From Odontesthes bonariensis (taxonomy: Eukaryota; Chordata; Actinopteri; Atheriniformes; Atherinopsidae), in contig NC_134526.1 in assembly GCF_027942865.1 (NCBI RefSeq), positions 22,487,784 through 22,551,783 of the forward strand: a stretch of 64,000 bases of DNA. Direction: 5' to 3'. The position numbers and the translations under genes were made by a program. Positions 38,471-52,100 of the stretch are shown here, piece by piece. How positions within the stretch are numbered: position 1 is the first letter of the stretch; every line of letters begins with the position of its first letter. The notes under the pieces are model-generated. The model ran no database searches and was not told where the DNA came from. It was given only the letters and a program-made list of their open reading frames with translations.

Positions 38471-38960
38471 CATCGACAAGAGGCTTGGATCCCTCATTAG
38501 TTGCGCGCGACACCGAGGGGGAGACACGTTTTTCACATGCAGCGCTTTCAGTCGCGAGTTTCCCTCCCCAGCGGCTGTTCATTATCCCACCTGAATCCTA
38601 CAGTTTCCTCTTCGCTCGTCAATATTTGCTTTATCAACCACCGCGTCGACGGTGTGAAGGTGCCAAAGCAGCACACAACAGATAGAGCCGCGGAGGCAAG
38701 CGCGAGCGCAACTAACGGCTGATAAAACACACCGTCCTGTCCGCAGCAGCCGCCAGCGGATGCCAGACCGGGCACAATGTCTTCCTTTGACGGGGGAGCA
38801 GCGCGGCGGGATAAGGAGGGGGGGTGGGGGCAGTTATTCACACCGCCTGTCCGTTCGGTTCATTAAAACATCGCGTGCGGCAGTTTTACGTGGATATGCC
38901 GATTAGTTGCGAGGGAATACAACCGAGTTTCCCCTTCACGCTGGGGGTATAGTTTAGTCA
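38470..38960 (-). promoter_or_regulatory. CpG-rich island, candidate chst12 promoter/first exon
   Basis: This is one of the denser CpG patches in the intergenic interval (GCGCGCGACACCGAGG, GCGAGCGCAAC, AGCGCGGCGGGATAAGG and others). The chst12 ATG exon starts with a splice acceptor, so its first exon must be upstream on the minus strand, and this island about 2 kb away is the best candidate. A usable minus-strand donor, TTCAG|GTGGGA, lies near 38590. Not proven. Confidence 0.35.
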
Positions 38961-40734
38961 CGCTGTCAGCATGCCCTGGGTGTCAAACAAGTCTTCAGAA
39001 TGAAGGGAAAAGGGGGGCATGCTGAAAAAGGATGAAACGTGACGTGACCTTCAAAATTTCTAAAGGAAATTACAATTGAGTAAAAAAATTAAAAGAAAAA
39101 GAAAACGGCGGGTGGGGGTGAAAAAAATCATATCCTCACCTCCTTTTTTTTTGCCTTCCACTTCCCAGCGCCGCGTCAGCTGAGCCTGGCTGCGAGATGT
39201 GAGCCGCTTTCTTTCGTGGAGATGGACTGGGATCACGTAAATCACCGCGAGACTCTGGAGCTGAGCTTTCTGCAGAGTGAGCTCATAAAGGGGGGAGAGA
39301 GAAAAAAAAATCACTTTTCTGGGTCAGCTCCAACAGTACATGTCTCAGTTTAGGGATGATTTATGTAGACAGTCTCAGTCCCTCCCTCCCGCAGGAGCAG
39401 CCTGCTGAAAATAACCTTTTCTTGTTTTGTTTTTTTTGTTTTTTTGCCCTACCTGCAAAACCAAATGTCAACATCTCTCAAAGGCGACCAAAGGAATGCT
39501 CGTGAAAGAAATGCAGTTGTGGTGCCTGTGATATTTTCTGTTGCCTCAGGCTAATGCGGTTGGGAATCCTGTTATTTGTGATCTCTTTTTATCCTTTGAC
39601 ATCAAACGTCGCGCGAAGCCCCAGCCGAGCTGCTGATGCACAAATCTCACAAACACAGCATCATCTGTTTTCAATAAGGCCTCAAACGTTTCTCCCCCAC
39701 TCCTGGTTTTACTCTCATTGCTGAGCTCTCATAAATGTGCTTAATATAACTTTTTTTTTGGTTCTAGCCTTCATTCTGTTTTGCACGCATACACACACTC
39801 GAGGCTGCTTTGGCTACGTGGAGCACAAACCAGGGGAGCTGATAAACGCATTAAGTTCACATGCAGCGTGGGGCTCATACAAGCCCTCTTGGACATATTT
39901 GCATACTGGTGTCCGCATGTTTTTCCACACAGATGAGAAGATTATTTGGCATCCTTTCGAAAGAGGCTACTCTAAATCCCTTCTGACCTGCCAGTTTTGG
40001 CCAAACATCAACATCATGCAGCCACTGTGTCTGAAAGAAAAGCTGCCTACACTGTATTTACTGATTTATAAGCTGCAGAAAAGGCCATAGTTACTGACGA
40101 CAAGAGATCTTTTCACCTGGTTCTGGTGCACGGGAATGGGTTTCAGGTTTTTAATTAGTAAAAGGTATCGAGTTGAGCGATTGCTCACTGAGCTTTGTCA
40201 CCGGTACTTTCTAAAAGAAAGCAACAGCTTTGAAGTGTGTTCACGGAATGCATCATCTTGGAAAAGGCCTTTTTGAAGCAAGGCGCTATCAGATATGGTA
40301 ACTTCTTGTTTGCTCCTTAAAGCAATTAAGAGCAACATCAGCTCACAGCAAAGGTGAACGTCAGTGTTGGAATACATTCCCTGTGACAGTGCTAAAGGTC
40401 AGCTTACATCAAGAATTCCCCAAAGTAGGAGTGAGGGAGGGCTCTGCTTCTATATGTCTGTGATCATTTTAGATGTAGCGGATTATTTGGGCTCAACGTT
40501 CCTATGAATAAATTGACCAAAAAAAAAAAAGGTTCTTTTTTTCTGATTGGGTTATTTACATTGTGGAGTCCCTGCCGTTAGCCACTAGATGGCAGTAGAA
40601 TCTCAGTAGAGTTCTGACAGGAATTGAAAGTGCATCTCAAAGAGGTGGGTGCCGGTCCTCCTTCGGTTCCATTCTAAAGCAAGGACGGAATCGTTTGTAC
40701 ACGTTTTCCAAAATCAGTTTAAAAAACAACAGAA
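38961..40734. other. Intergenic DNA between chst12 and card11
   Basis: No supported gene. An open frame of 117 codons at 39737-40090 begins with a GTG, has no homology I recognise and contains a CACACA repeat, so I do not call it. Confidence 0.4.
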
Positions 40735-40905
40735 CAACGTACATTCCATTTATTTAGGTCTTCAAAAACGACAGCGTCCATACATGCATTGTTGTCTGAG
40801 CATAAATATAAAAATAATGACAGCTTTAGTACAAGAGTTGTGTTTAACTGTGTTCAGCTACACAAAAGCGTTTTCCTGTGCAGATTATGGTGTAAGAGTC
40901 TTTGT
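40735..40905 (-). terminator. card11: card11 3' UTR and poly(A) signal
   Basis: A reverse AATAAA (TTTATT) lies at 40749-40754, about 150 bases past the card11 stop codon, which would give a short 3' UTR. Confidence 0.45.
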
Positions 40906-43900
40906 CTACAGGAGGTCCTGTTCAACCCAGACAATCTTCTTCTGCTCCTCCAGTATTCGGTCTTTGACAACCCTGATCAGGTCGTCCGTCCCTGCCCAGG
41001 CATCGGGCTCCAGGGTGGCATAGAGGCAGGGGATGCCCTCCAGCTCCTTCTCTTTTGCCCGACACAGCTTCACAAACTCTTCCTCCGACTCCACGCGCAG
41101 AGGCAACTTCCTGTGTGGACAGGAAACAGGAAGGAAGCAAGGCGGTGATTGTGGTACGGTTTGGAACCCCTCTCTGATAAGATCCTGTGTAGACACTCTG
41201 CAACCATGGCCTGTCTACTGTAGCTCTCAGAAACATTACAGGTTTCACATGCTGAATGATAATCTAAAGGCACAGTCTACCTTAAAGTGCATCAAGCATC
41301 AGGGTTTGTTGACACTTTAGAGAAAGAGAAGAACCACCAGCAGACCAACCTGGATTGTAACTGACTGTATGTTGAATAAAGTTTGAAACTGTCAGCTTGT
41401 GTGGTCGTAGTAACCGGGTAAACGTGTGGAAGTGAGTGAGGTTGTCGGGCCTACCTCAACTTCTTTACATTCTTCTCACAGATCTTGACGTAAATGATGA
41501 TCGGGTAGATATCTCTCCGCAGGAGGTCCTTGACGCAGCTCAGCTCAGCCTCCAACAGGCAGTGTTTTCCCTGATGACGGGACGGGAGAAACAGCCTTAA
41601 AAACAACTGCAGATCCTGGCGCTTATCACAAGAGTTAAATGAGAGCGTCGATGCCCCCCCGTCATGTCAGCACCCGACTACTTTACACTTCATTTTTCTT
41701 CCATCTTGCAACTAATCAAACACAACCTTTTAACTTTGCATGTGTCAGTAGGAGCTGGCTCACACTGTTTCACACGTGAGAGTAAAGGACATACTTTACA
41801 TGCAAAAGGCGTTTCTATTGAACAAAACCCATTAGCGGATTAGAAGTGACCTCAGAGAGCGCCATAGTCCACTCCTTTGGCCAAATGACTCAGGAAACCC
41901 TAAACGTGTTTGATTCCATTATGCAAAAGAGTTGCCGAGATATGATCTCCCTCCCTGTTTTCCAGCGACGCTGCCGATTTCAATTGTCTGAGACGGACAA
42001 AAGTTTTTATGTACACAATACCAGCCTGGCAACATTTCTGGCGTCTGTTTTTAAAGTCTTCTGTGACCTCACTGGTGACGATGTTTGGCCTGCAAACTAA
42101 CACTACAGGTTAGATTCAGTTCAGTTTGTTCAGTTCAGCTTTTTTTTTTTTTACAAAGAAAGCAAACAAGTTCAGTGCAAATCCAGTTAAAAACAACCTA
42201 ATTCAAGGTGAGAGGGCAAAAAATTTTAAAATGTGACGTGTTCTGCAGTTTAGACCCTCCGAGGTCCAAAACCACGCTGTAACGTTGGACTCCTTAGCGA
42301 TCAAAGCTGCAAAATCACTTGTCCTTCCTTAAAATGGGGTCCTGTGTCAGTGTGTTGATAAATGAAAGTGTGACAGATGTATGATCTCACTTCCTGTTTG
42401 GCAAATTTGCTCCTATTGTCATTGGCTGCGATCGACTGATGCTTTCAAAAGTAAAAAAAATCCACACGTAAAACTTTCTTGACTTTAAACACCGTCTGTG
42501 AGAATTTTGGGAGAAATAAGTGAGACCTTAAAAAAAACAAAAAAAAGGTGAGGTGATAAATGCAGGTAAACACACACACACACACACACTTGAAAGTGAA
42601 AACCTACCTTGGCAGCTACAGCCTCGATGTTTTCTCGGGTGATGCATTCAAACGTGGCCTGTTTCTCTTTGTAGTGAATGAAGGGCTCCACGTTCTGTTT
42701 CAGATGAAACTCCTCTTTGGACAGAGTATCTGCACAAATCGAAAACGAAGGGGGGGAGGGGAGTGAATTAAGTCTGGATCCGAAAGGGGAAAAAAATAAA
42801 ATAAAACCGTAATCATTTGTCACCACAGAACAATTATCACAAGGAAGAGAAACTTGAGGTTTTTGGCCCCAGGGACTCAGATTCTACAGATTCGCACAGA
42901 ATCCTGCCAGATGTTCCGCTTTTTCTTGCCTTTACACCGGCAACGTGTCTAACCCCACTTCTGTACCCAGAGCAGATGATTTGCCATGGGACTAGGGCGT
43001 TAATTCTCCAAGGACTTAACAGGCAGGAGTATTTTGTCACCGACACTGAGTCAAACTTTTTTGTGACATATTGTAGGATCTAACCTGTGTTATTGTCATC
43101 GTAATACATTGTCATAGTGTTTATCAAATAGGCCATCTCCCAGAGTGCATGACCAGAATGGCTCCATTTTCTCTCACCCACGCCACCTTAAAGCCCTGTT
43201 ATCTCTTTTATGTTGGATTCACAATAGGCGAGCGAAACGGGATCCCACCAACAAGGTGGCTGAATTCCTTCTGTAAACACTGAAATGGCTTAAAACCGTG
43301 AGCTTGTTTTTTTTCCCCACCATGCACCGACCTGGTTTGCAGATGTTAAAGTCCATGGCTGCCCCCATGTTCAGTATTTTCTGGATAATGGTTTTGGCCA
43401 GAGCAGCAGGGGTGAACAGAACCGGCCGGCGTCTCTGGGTCCGCTGAAGGGTGACCGAACTGTAGGGAATCAGGTTCAAGCCTCTGCTCAGGTCATTGTC
43501 TGGATCAGCAGCATCTGTTTACGCACGTAGTACAAGCACAATTAGAGCGACTTCATAATACGCCCACTCTCACAAAGAAAGGAGTAGTTCAAATTTCCTT
43601 CCTCTTGCAGGACTTGAGGAGAAGGATATTGGCTCTTATGTCCCAGCTCACTTCTGTTACTTTTGCTTCCCGCGTATGCTCCACACCTGTTTGGTGTTCA
43701 GCTTATAACCCTCTTGTTCGGCCTCACTCACCCTCTGTGTGTGTACTCCTCGGTTTCTGTGGTTCTCGGTTCTAGATTCATCATAGTCAAATAGCCTCTA
43801 GCTTTCCAGCTGTTTGTTCAACCTTCTGGTGTCCTAGTTTTCCTGGAGTATGTGAACTCAGCTTGTTCCTGGTTTTCGTCTTGCTCTGTTTTTTGCCCGC

Positions 43901-46900
43901 TGCCTGTCTGTGAGTGCCTCGTGGACTGATTAGCCGTACTTTGACCTTCACCTAGCTTTGTCCCGCTTTTGGCTCCTGCATGCAACCATAACAACACCAA
44001 TGATACTCTTGCTCTATCTCTACCTGCCCATTATTGCTGTAGCTTTGCTTCTGTGCTCACAGGGCCTTCTGTTTTCTTCTTCCTTCTTAGTGAACCTCCT
44101 AAATCAGATGGTCCCATGGTCTTGTGTTCACGGTGCAGTTTTTTACTGGGTTTTAAACTTCATCACACCGTTTCTTTGAACAAAACCTTCATTTCTCATT
44201 TGGAAACTTCAAGTCATTTTGCAGAAAGTTCAAACTCAGCTTCTCTTCGACCAAATCATTCATGCTTTCACTTTAAGAGTTTAGTGCGGTTTGTCTTACC
44301 TCTCACTGGGTTTCTGCTGTCACAGTTTTAGTTTCATGCTCTTTTCGCACCTAGAATTTTTACATTGGTGCTCCACAGACTTCAGAGGTCTCAGCTGCCT
44401 TCATTGAGACAGATAATCTGAATGATCCTATCACAATGTCAGGTGCTTAAGTGTACACAATTCAGGGCTTACAGCAAGTAGCTTTATTGCCTGCTTTCAT
44501 CTTATACTTTAAGCGACTTCCTTCAGCGCTCTTTACCCCACCGACACTCAGATCTTTACTTTTGGACAGCTTTCATTTACCATAAACAATTAACTTTGAG
44601 CCCTTTTCGAAGCTCGCTCCATTTCCATTCCTGTGCATCATCTAACATTTCAGCTCCCTTCAGAGAGAACTGTTTCATTAACTGGGAACTTTCAGCCTTG
44701 GCTGCATGTGCATTTTGCATGCGGTTTTTTTTCGTGAGGGGGTTTTGTTTCCCCTGCAGCTCTCAGCTCTCACCTTCTGGTCTAAGCGTCTCAAAGCCTT
44801 GTCTGGGTAGTGTTGCGCTGCCAGAGTTGATGATCCTCACACGTTCGCTGCTGTTCATCCGCTTGTACTTGACGAACTGGAAACCCAACCGCACCAGGAT
44901 GAGAGGAGAGAAGGAGCACGTCACTGGAGGCATCTCGCTGCTTTGTTTAATTTAGCAAACGCATTTGCGGGAATACTGGATGAGGCTTAGATTAGAATGT
45001 TGCCCTGAACAGATGGAGAGGGCTCCCTCGCACTTTTATTACCTGCAGTATCTGAGTGAAGAAGATGCCGGCTCTGGACAAGCGTGGGCTGGCTTTGGGA
45101 TCGGGAGAGGAGCTGGCCTCTTCTGGCTGTAAAATGTTCTGCACAGCCAGTATACAACAAGTGAGAACCCAAATGCTGTGACACCAAGTGAGAGAATTTT
45201 TTCTCCTGGAAAATGAAGAATTAAGCAGCTCATGTAAATTCTTACCCTGCTGTTGCGTTGTGATTCATTTTCTTCTTTCCCCCCTCGACACAGCAGCTTC
45301 TGAATCTTTACCAGGAGCAATTGCTGTGCACTATACTCACAAACATTTACAAAACACACACACACACATATAAGCATACTTCTCTGTGACAACTGCAGAT
45401 CGTTATGGAGCTCAGGAGCAAAAATGTATCGCTAAAAGTCCTCCAAACGAGAGGCCTCATCGAGCTCGTGTCTGCAGCATCAGAGCATCAGGGGTTTCGG
45501 TTTAAAAAAAAAAAGAGATGCTTTGTACCGTGAGTAGCTGGGTAAGGTGCCCCGTTCGGCCAGGTCTTGGCCGGTGTAAGGGTCCACGCGGGCGCACATC
45601 CACTCGCAGTAGCCCTGGTGCCTGGTGTCCAGCACGTGCACCACCTCATCACAGCACACGCTCAAAGAGCAGCTGTCTGATTGTCCGGAGATTTTGAGGT
45701 TGACTCGTATGTAGAATGAGTCGCCCGATGCCAACTTGCCGTCCAATATGTTGCTCTGGAGACGACGATATACTGCAGGACGATGCATGCAGTTGAATTT
45801 GACATACAATATAGCCAAATAACAGAGGCAGTGCAGTATGAGAGCTTTAGTAGAAGGCAGCTGGACTTATCTTTTGGTTTCTTAAAAATGTTTCACCTCT
45901 CGCGTACCACCCTCATTCTAGTTGCGCCCTACTTAAGCAAAAACATGACTTACAGTCGAAACTGGCTCGATAGTGCAGCTTGACAGATCCAGAGCAGTGC
46001 TGCAATGTCCAGTGTGCTTCTTCCTGAGTACTGGTATCCAATGAAAGGCTTTGGTTTTCCCCTCGTATGCACCCCTCAAGCTGGTTCGCCAATCAGAACA
46101 GAAAACAGATGATCAGAAGCTCATTTTTCCGCAATTCTAAGAGAAACTGTCACAGAACGCTAGAACAAGCAAACACGTGAAAATATCAAGAAATAGATTG
46201 TCTAGTGGAGTGAAAATGAATCTAGATTCTTCTAGAATTTTTCCCCCCCAGTTTTACGCAAGATTTTTCTCATTCCCGAGCCTGAACCCGTGAGCCCCGT
46301 AGTTCAGCACGTGCAGAAAGTTAACACCGTACCAGCAGGAGGTGGTGGCCCTCTCGCAGCCCCGCCCTCTCAGCGTTGGATCCCGGCTGAACAGACGAGA
46401 TGAAAATCCCGCTCTCATTGCCACCAATCAGGGCGATGTCCTTCAGCAGGTTGTCGCCCAACACCGCAAGCTCCTGCACCGGCTTCACAGATGAGCTGAT
46501 TCTCGAGAGGGAGGACACAGACAGGCGGAACGGCCTGCACACAAATTCCCACAAGCGCAAGACTCACCCATAAGGACGTGTATCAGTGGAAAGCGTTAGT
46601 GAGTGAGGCTGAGTCTTGTGTGTGTGCAAAAGTATGAGAGGCTGTACTGTACCTCTCCAAAGAGAGCTTTCTGAAGATACTGTTAACCTGCTCCAGATCG
46701 TACGTGTCCATGCCCTCCGACTGGTGGGAGGATGAAGACGAGACCACAGAGTTGGGGCCGTCTTCTAAGGAAAGAGAAATAAAGAGAGCGATTTTTTGGA
46801 GAAGAGAAAAAAAAGCACTGACAGAAGATTTAGATTTCTGAAGATAGATTTGTGTACATTACCACAATCCATTTCCATGTAGTCACTTTCAAAATCTGGA

Positions 46901-49039
46901 AGGCTGAAATAGAGAAAACATGCGCAATTAAAGACAAAACAGGGGAAATTCATTAAAAAGATTACATTCGTATAACAGACTGTACGACTGGCTGCACGTC
47001 ATTTGTTTATTACTTGCGGGGATGAAAGTCGTCCTCCTTCTCCTTTTCCCTGCGGTAGAGGGATGCTTTCTCAGGTGGCTCCGGGAGTATGGACTGGATG
47101 CTGTCGTTACGGTAACGCAGCTGGAAACGGAAAAAGAACGGAAAAAGGGGAAGCCCTCACTATAGATTAGGCCCAGCCAAAATGATTCGATTTAGTCAAT
47201 CTAATACTGCAAAAGAGAACGACAGATTTCAAATGAAAAGGGGATTTTCACGGCTAATTAACACAAGCAGCAGCAGCTCAGGCTCACCAAATTCGGCCTG
47301 GGCTGCTCCACAGATGGGAACGGGGAGGGCGTCGGGGAAGAGGAGAGTGGAGGGCCTGGAGAGGGAAGATAAACGGGGGACATCGGGAAGCTGGGCGAGG
47401 GAGGGAGTGAATTGCTGTGGCCCTGCGAGTTCGGCATCTGAATCTCCAGGAAATCTCCATTGACTGCAGATGAAGGCGGAAGGCGGACACAAATAAAAGA
47501 TTTAGTTCCACAATGGAAGTGCCTTTGTTATGGTCTGATGCACTTTGAGAGAGAACTACGCGACCAGCTTACCTCCACGTTGACCGGGGTCTGAGTTACC
47601 CTGAAGATCTCTAAGCATACAAACCGGAGACTTAGCTCTCTAAATGACAAAATGCAGAAGCCTTTTAGTTACGAACATTTTCTGCTGACGTCCCACATTT
47701 ATGACCAGTTATTGTCATGAAAAGAAGTGACTTTAGCAGACATTTTAAGTATCATGTAGAGTATAGTAGCTTCAGCTAATCATTTTCTGAAGCCTTTTAA
47801 CACATTCTAAATTACACACTGCAAATAATTACTGTAGATTAAATTAATCTAAAAAAAAAAAAAGACATCTGCATTTGCTTTGCCTTCATTTTTGAGAAGG
47901 CAAAAAGGACTTTTCCTTTTCTTTTTAACTTTGCTGCTGTTGGGTTAATATTTGATTAGCTGCCCCAGCGTGGAGCGTACAATTGGCAGATTATGAGATC
48001 ACAGTAGAGCTGCGCTTCACTATAAATCCTAAAACATGCAGCAAGTACAGTAGGAGCCAAAAGCTTCACAGAGTGATGTAGCAGGATAGCTGACCACTGC
48101 TTTAAGGTTGGGTCTGCGATGTAGTCGGGGCTTCTCCTCATGTGACTCATCACTGGACCATTCTGATTGGACCTGCAAGGGTTTAAAATCCTCCATCTGA
48201 GAGATGATGGTTGGAGGAAGGTCCCGCGGTAAGCTCTACAAGGACACAGCAAGCATAGAAAGACGGTAAGTGCAGCTAATGTCGCGTTCAGTCTGAAAGA
48301 GCCGCTGTAGTTTTCTTCCTCTGTAAAGAGTATTCTTTGGTGAGACTTCTATTGATCTCAAGTTGTTTAATCCATATTGTTCACTCATACATGCTGCCTC
48401 TTTTTCTCTGCTTTCCTTCTCTATAATGAGAATGAAGTGCATTGTGTTATCTTTAGTAAAAAAAAAAGAAGAAGTCCTGGCATTCCATTGCCATAGCGTT
48501 CCATTCATGGGAAGTTCTGCTTTTGTGCAAATGAACACAACAACCCACAGGTGCAGAAATGTAATGCAGCCTTTGTTAATACACCTGACGTTAGTGGCAT
48601 ATTTTAAAATATTTGTTTATGTGTCATAAATAGTGTCGTCGTTGCAATATTCAACAATACCACAAATTGCAGGCTTTTCCTTCTATCATGCAGCTCTAAT
48701 GATGATTCATCCTAAACAGTGACCGTCGTGGGCCCAATGAAAAAGCTCTGCTCTGTCTGACCTGGTCCAGGGGAGTGTCCTTGGACAGCCGTCGAAGCCG
48801 GCACTCGAGCGTGACCAGCTTGGCCTCTTTGCGAACGGTCTCAATGTGGAGTTCATCGCTCTTCTCCTCCAGCTCTCTGATCTGCTTGCGATATTTGTCT
48901 TTATCCATGAGACACTGAGAGAACTGGTGCTGGGCTTCGTCTCTGGCTCGAAACGCCTGCGGCAGCAGGAGAAAAGAAAAAGTGTTGATGCAAAGTGACA
49001 AAAACCTCTGTGAGCGTGAGTGCGTTTGTGTTTGTGTAT

Positions 49040-49124
<85 letters not shown>

Positions 49125-52100
49125 TGTGTGTGTGTGCGTGTGTGTGTGTGTGCGTGAGTGTGAGTGTGGGTGTGTGTGTGTGCATGTGCGCGTTCTCACT
49201 TGGTCCCTCTCCTTCTCCACCTCCTTCAGCTGTGTAGCGATGGTGTTAATGCGGTTGCGATACATCTCACAGTCCTTCTGAAGCGTGGAGCACTTCAACT
49301 CAAGGTCCTCTTTCTCCTCCAAGTACTACACGAACACGAACACAAACACACACAGCCGCAGCAGCAGCAGCACTGGTGTTATTTAAGTTTACTCTCGAAA
49401 GACTGGCAGACAGAGGAAGACAAACTCAGAGCAGAAGGAAGACAGACCACGCTTCTGTTGCAAGGGGCCTGAGATGGGGCTTTCATCAAGGGTGTGTTTT
49501 ATAAAGGTTTCTGGTCTCAGGGGGCTCTCCGGTCGAGGGTTTGCATTTCTAGGGTTTGCATTTCTGAACGTGCACTTGTTGTTGTATGTGTGTGTAAGCG
49601 TGTGTGTGTGCAGTTGTGACCTTATCTCGTAGCTCCTCCGCCTGTCTGACTTCTTCGTGTAGGTTGTAGAGGCGGTTGACCAGATCCTGTCTGTCCTCTA
49701 TAGCTTCCTGTCTGTCGTGCTCCAGAATTTCACGAATAGCCTCGCTTGACGCAGGCAGGGGACCAGGCTGGGTACAAAAACACACACACACACAAACACA
49801 CACTGCTATTATTACACGAATCGCTGTGAGGTTGGAGTTGTGACGTGGATTTAAACTTTTTCCGTCCTTGAAACTGGATGATTAAGAACGGAAAAAAAAA
49901 AACCACGTTTCACCACAGACTCTGCAGTCTTTATTGTTTTGTTTCATTGTTAGCTATTCAGGGGGGAAGTTGATTCATGAGGCCAAACATACAGCCGTGA
50001 GGTTGTATGTCATTTTTGATTTAGATATGTTGGAAATCATTAAAGAGGCCATATAATGCTCATTTATGGATTCATTATCTTATTTTGGGGTCTAATACAT
50101 GAACCACATTATTTCTCTCATAATTTATATGGCTGCGGAGCCTCTTATCACCTTCATGTAGAAAAGCTCAGTTTAAACTCCTGTGTCAGTCTTTTAAAAA
50201 AAGAAATGTGAATTAGACACGTTTCTATTGGCTGGTTTAAAGTGTTAAAGGCAGGTAGTTTAGGCTATGTTGCTAATGGTTGTAATTTAGAAGAAGTAGC
50301 TGTCCTAACAAACCTCAAGGAGGGAAAAAAAAAGAACAACAACTGTGGTGGACATCCACAAGAGGAAAATGCAGTGAGCTTCTGGAATTACGTTAAACTC
50401 TTGGAATATCTGGGATGTTACATTATTTGTGGGAAGACGCCAGTCCGTCCCTTGAGTTTATCGTTTAAGAGTGGGTTCAAAGTTAGAATTGATCCCTCTG
50501 TCAGTGTACCGCTGACTGTGTAAGCCACTGCAATAGCATGTGATATATTACAAAAATGAAAAAAAAAAAAAACAGTTGCAACTCAACCCTTATGTGTGCA
50601 CATATATCTCAGACAGGCCATACCTGTATGATAGACTGTAGCTCCTGTAGTTTAATCTTTAGCATTCCGTTCTCTCTCTCCAGCTCAAAGATATGCTCTC
50701 TCTTCGGTCGATTCTCGATGTCGTTCTTCAGTTTGAGACTCTGTCGCCTCTCCATTTTGCACTCCTCCTCCACCTTGTTCAGCTTGTGCTTCAGCTGATC
50801 GATCTATAACACAGAGGTGACTCAGAAGCTTCTCAGTGGCCTCAGATGTCCACATTTCCCCTGAACTCACAGTTAATGCTTCTCATTGATTATCGTGTCC
50901 AACAGTTCTCATGAGCAAAGAATGAGTTTGGGTGCGCGTGCAATTACCTCGAGCTGCAGGTCTCGGCTCCTAATCACCGCCATGTTTTTCTCCTCACTCA
51001 GCGCGGCGTACCGCATGGCCAGCTTGTAGTTTTCATCCTTCACTCTCAGCAGCTCGTCGCTGCAGGAGTTCCTCTCTTCTCTCAACTTATTGAATCCTGG
51101 AAAAAAAAAACAAGCGCAGATGCAAATGATGGGAACCGATTGAGGTCGGTAAGTTTTTGAAAGTAAATCGTTATCTACATCTCAAGATGAGCAAACTCAC
51201 AAAACTTTTAAGAAATTCTTCTTCTTTGCAGTTTTAAGTTATATACAAGTAATATACAAGTTAAACAGAAGAGGTCCAAGAATTGACCCCTGGGGGACTC
51301 CACAAGTCATTGCCACTCGCTCAGATTCATAGCTGCCAATTGTAACAAAATAACTCCGGGCTTCTAAGTAGGACCTGAACCAGTTAAGGACCGCTCCAGA
51401 AAGTCCAACCAAGTTTTCCAGCCTGTGCAACAGAATTCTGTGATCTACAGTATCAAACGCAGCGCAGAGGTCCAACAGAACCAGGACTGAAACATTACCA
51501 GAATCAGTATTCAACCTGATGTCGTTTAACACTTTGACCAGAGCTGTTTCAGTGCTGTGATGACGTCAGAAGCCTGATTGAAAGTTATCAAGACTTCCAC
51601 TTTCATTCAGAAAGTCGTTGAGCTGGTTAAATACAACTTTCTCAATAATCTTGGATATAAAAGAGAGGTAAATTCATGAAGTGTCTGAACATTAGCTATC
51701 ATTTAGGTAACAGTAGCTTACTTATGACAACCACGTCATGAAAACCATATCAGTACAGAGCAAATGGCGGGGAGAGAAGAGTGCACTGAGCTGGTCTACA
51801 CAGCTCCCTAACATTATTTTTACCTTTTCTTTTCATTGAAAAGTGCCTTGTGTATCAGCTGCAGAGGTAAACTGCACAGGACATGAGAACACAGTGTCCT
51901 AGTTTCATGAGCTGTCTATGGCAGACAATGTGAATCCTTGTTAAACGCAAATGTGGTGCACCAAGCAAGTGTGGCAAGAGAGCAGTTTCAGTGCATGGTG
52001 ATATGCTTTTGGTTTTTGTAATAACTGATTAACGTCTAGCCACATTTTATATATATATATGAACACTGATTCTGTCATTTCTAAAAGACCTTCCCTGTTG

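Noticed and set aside
39737-40090. 117-codon open frame as a small gene
   Set aside because: It starts at GTG, contains a CA repeat, has no recognised domain and lacks splice or promoter support.
48901-49322. Thr-His and Cys-Val rich open frames
   Set aside because: They are products of the (TG)n repeat in a card11 intron. Only the true card11 exons on either side are coding.
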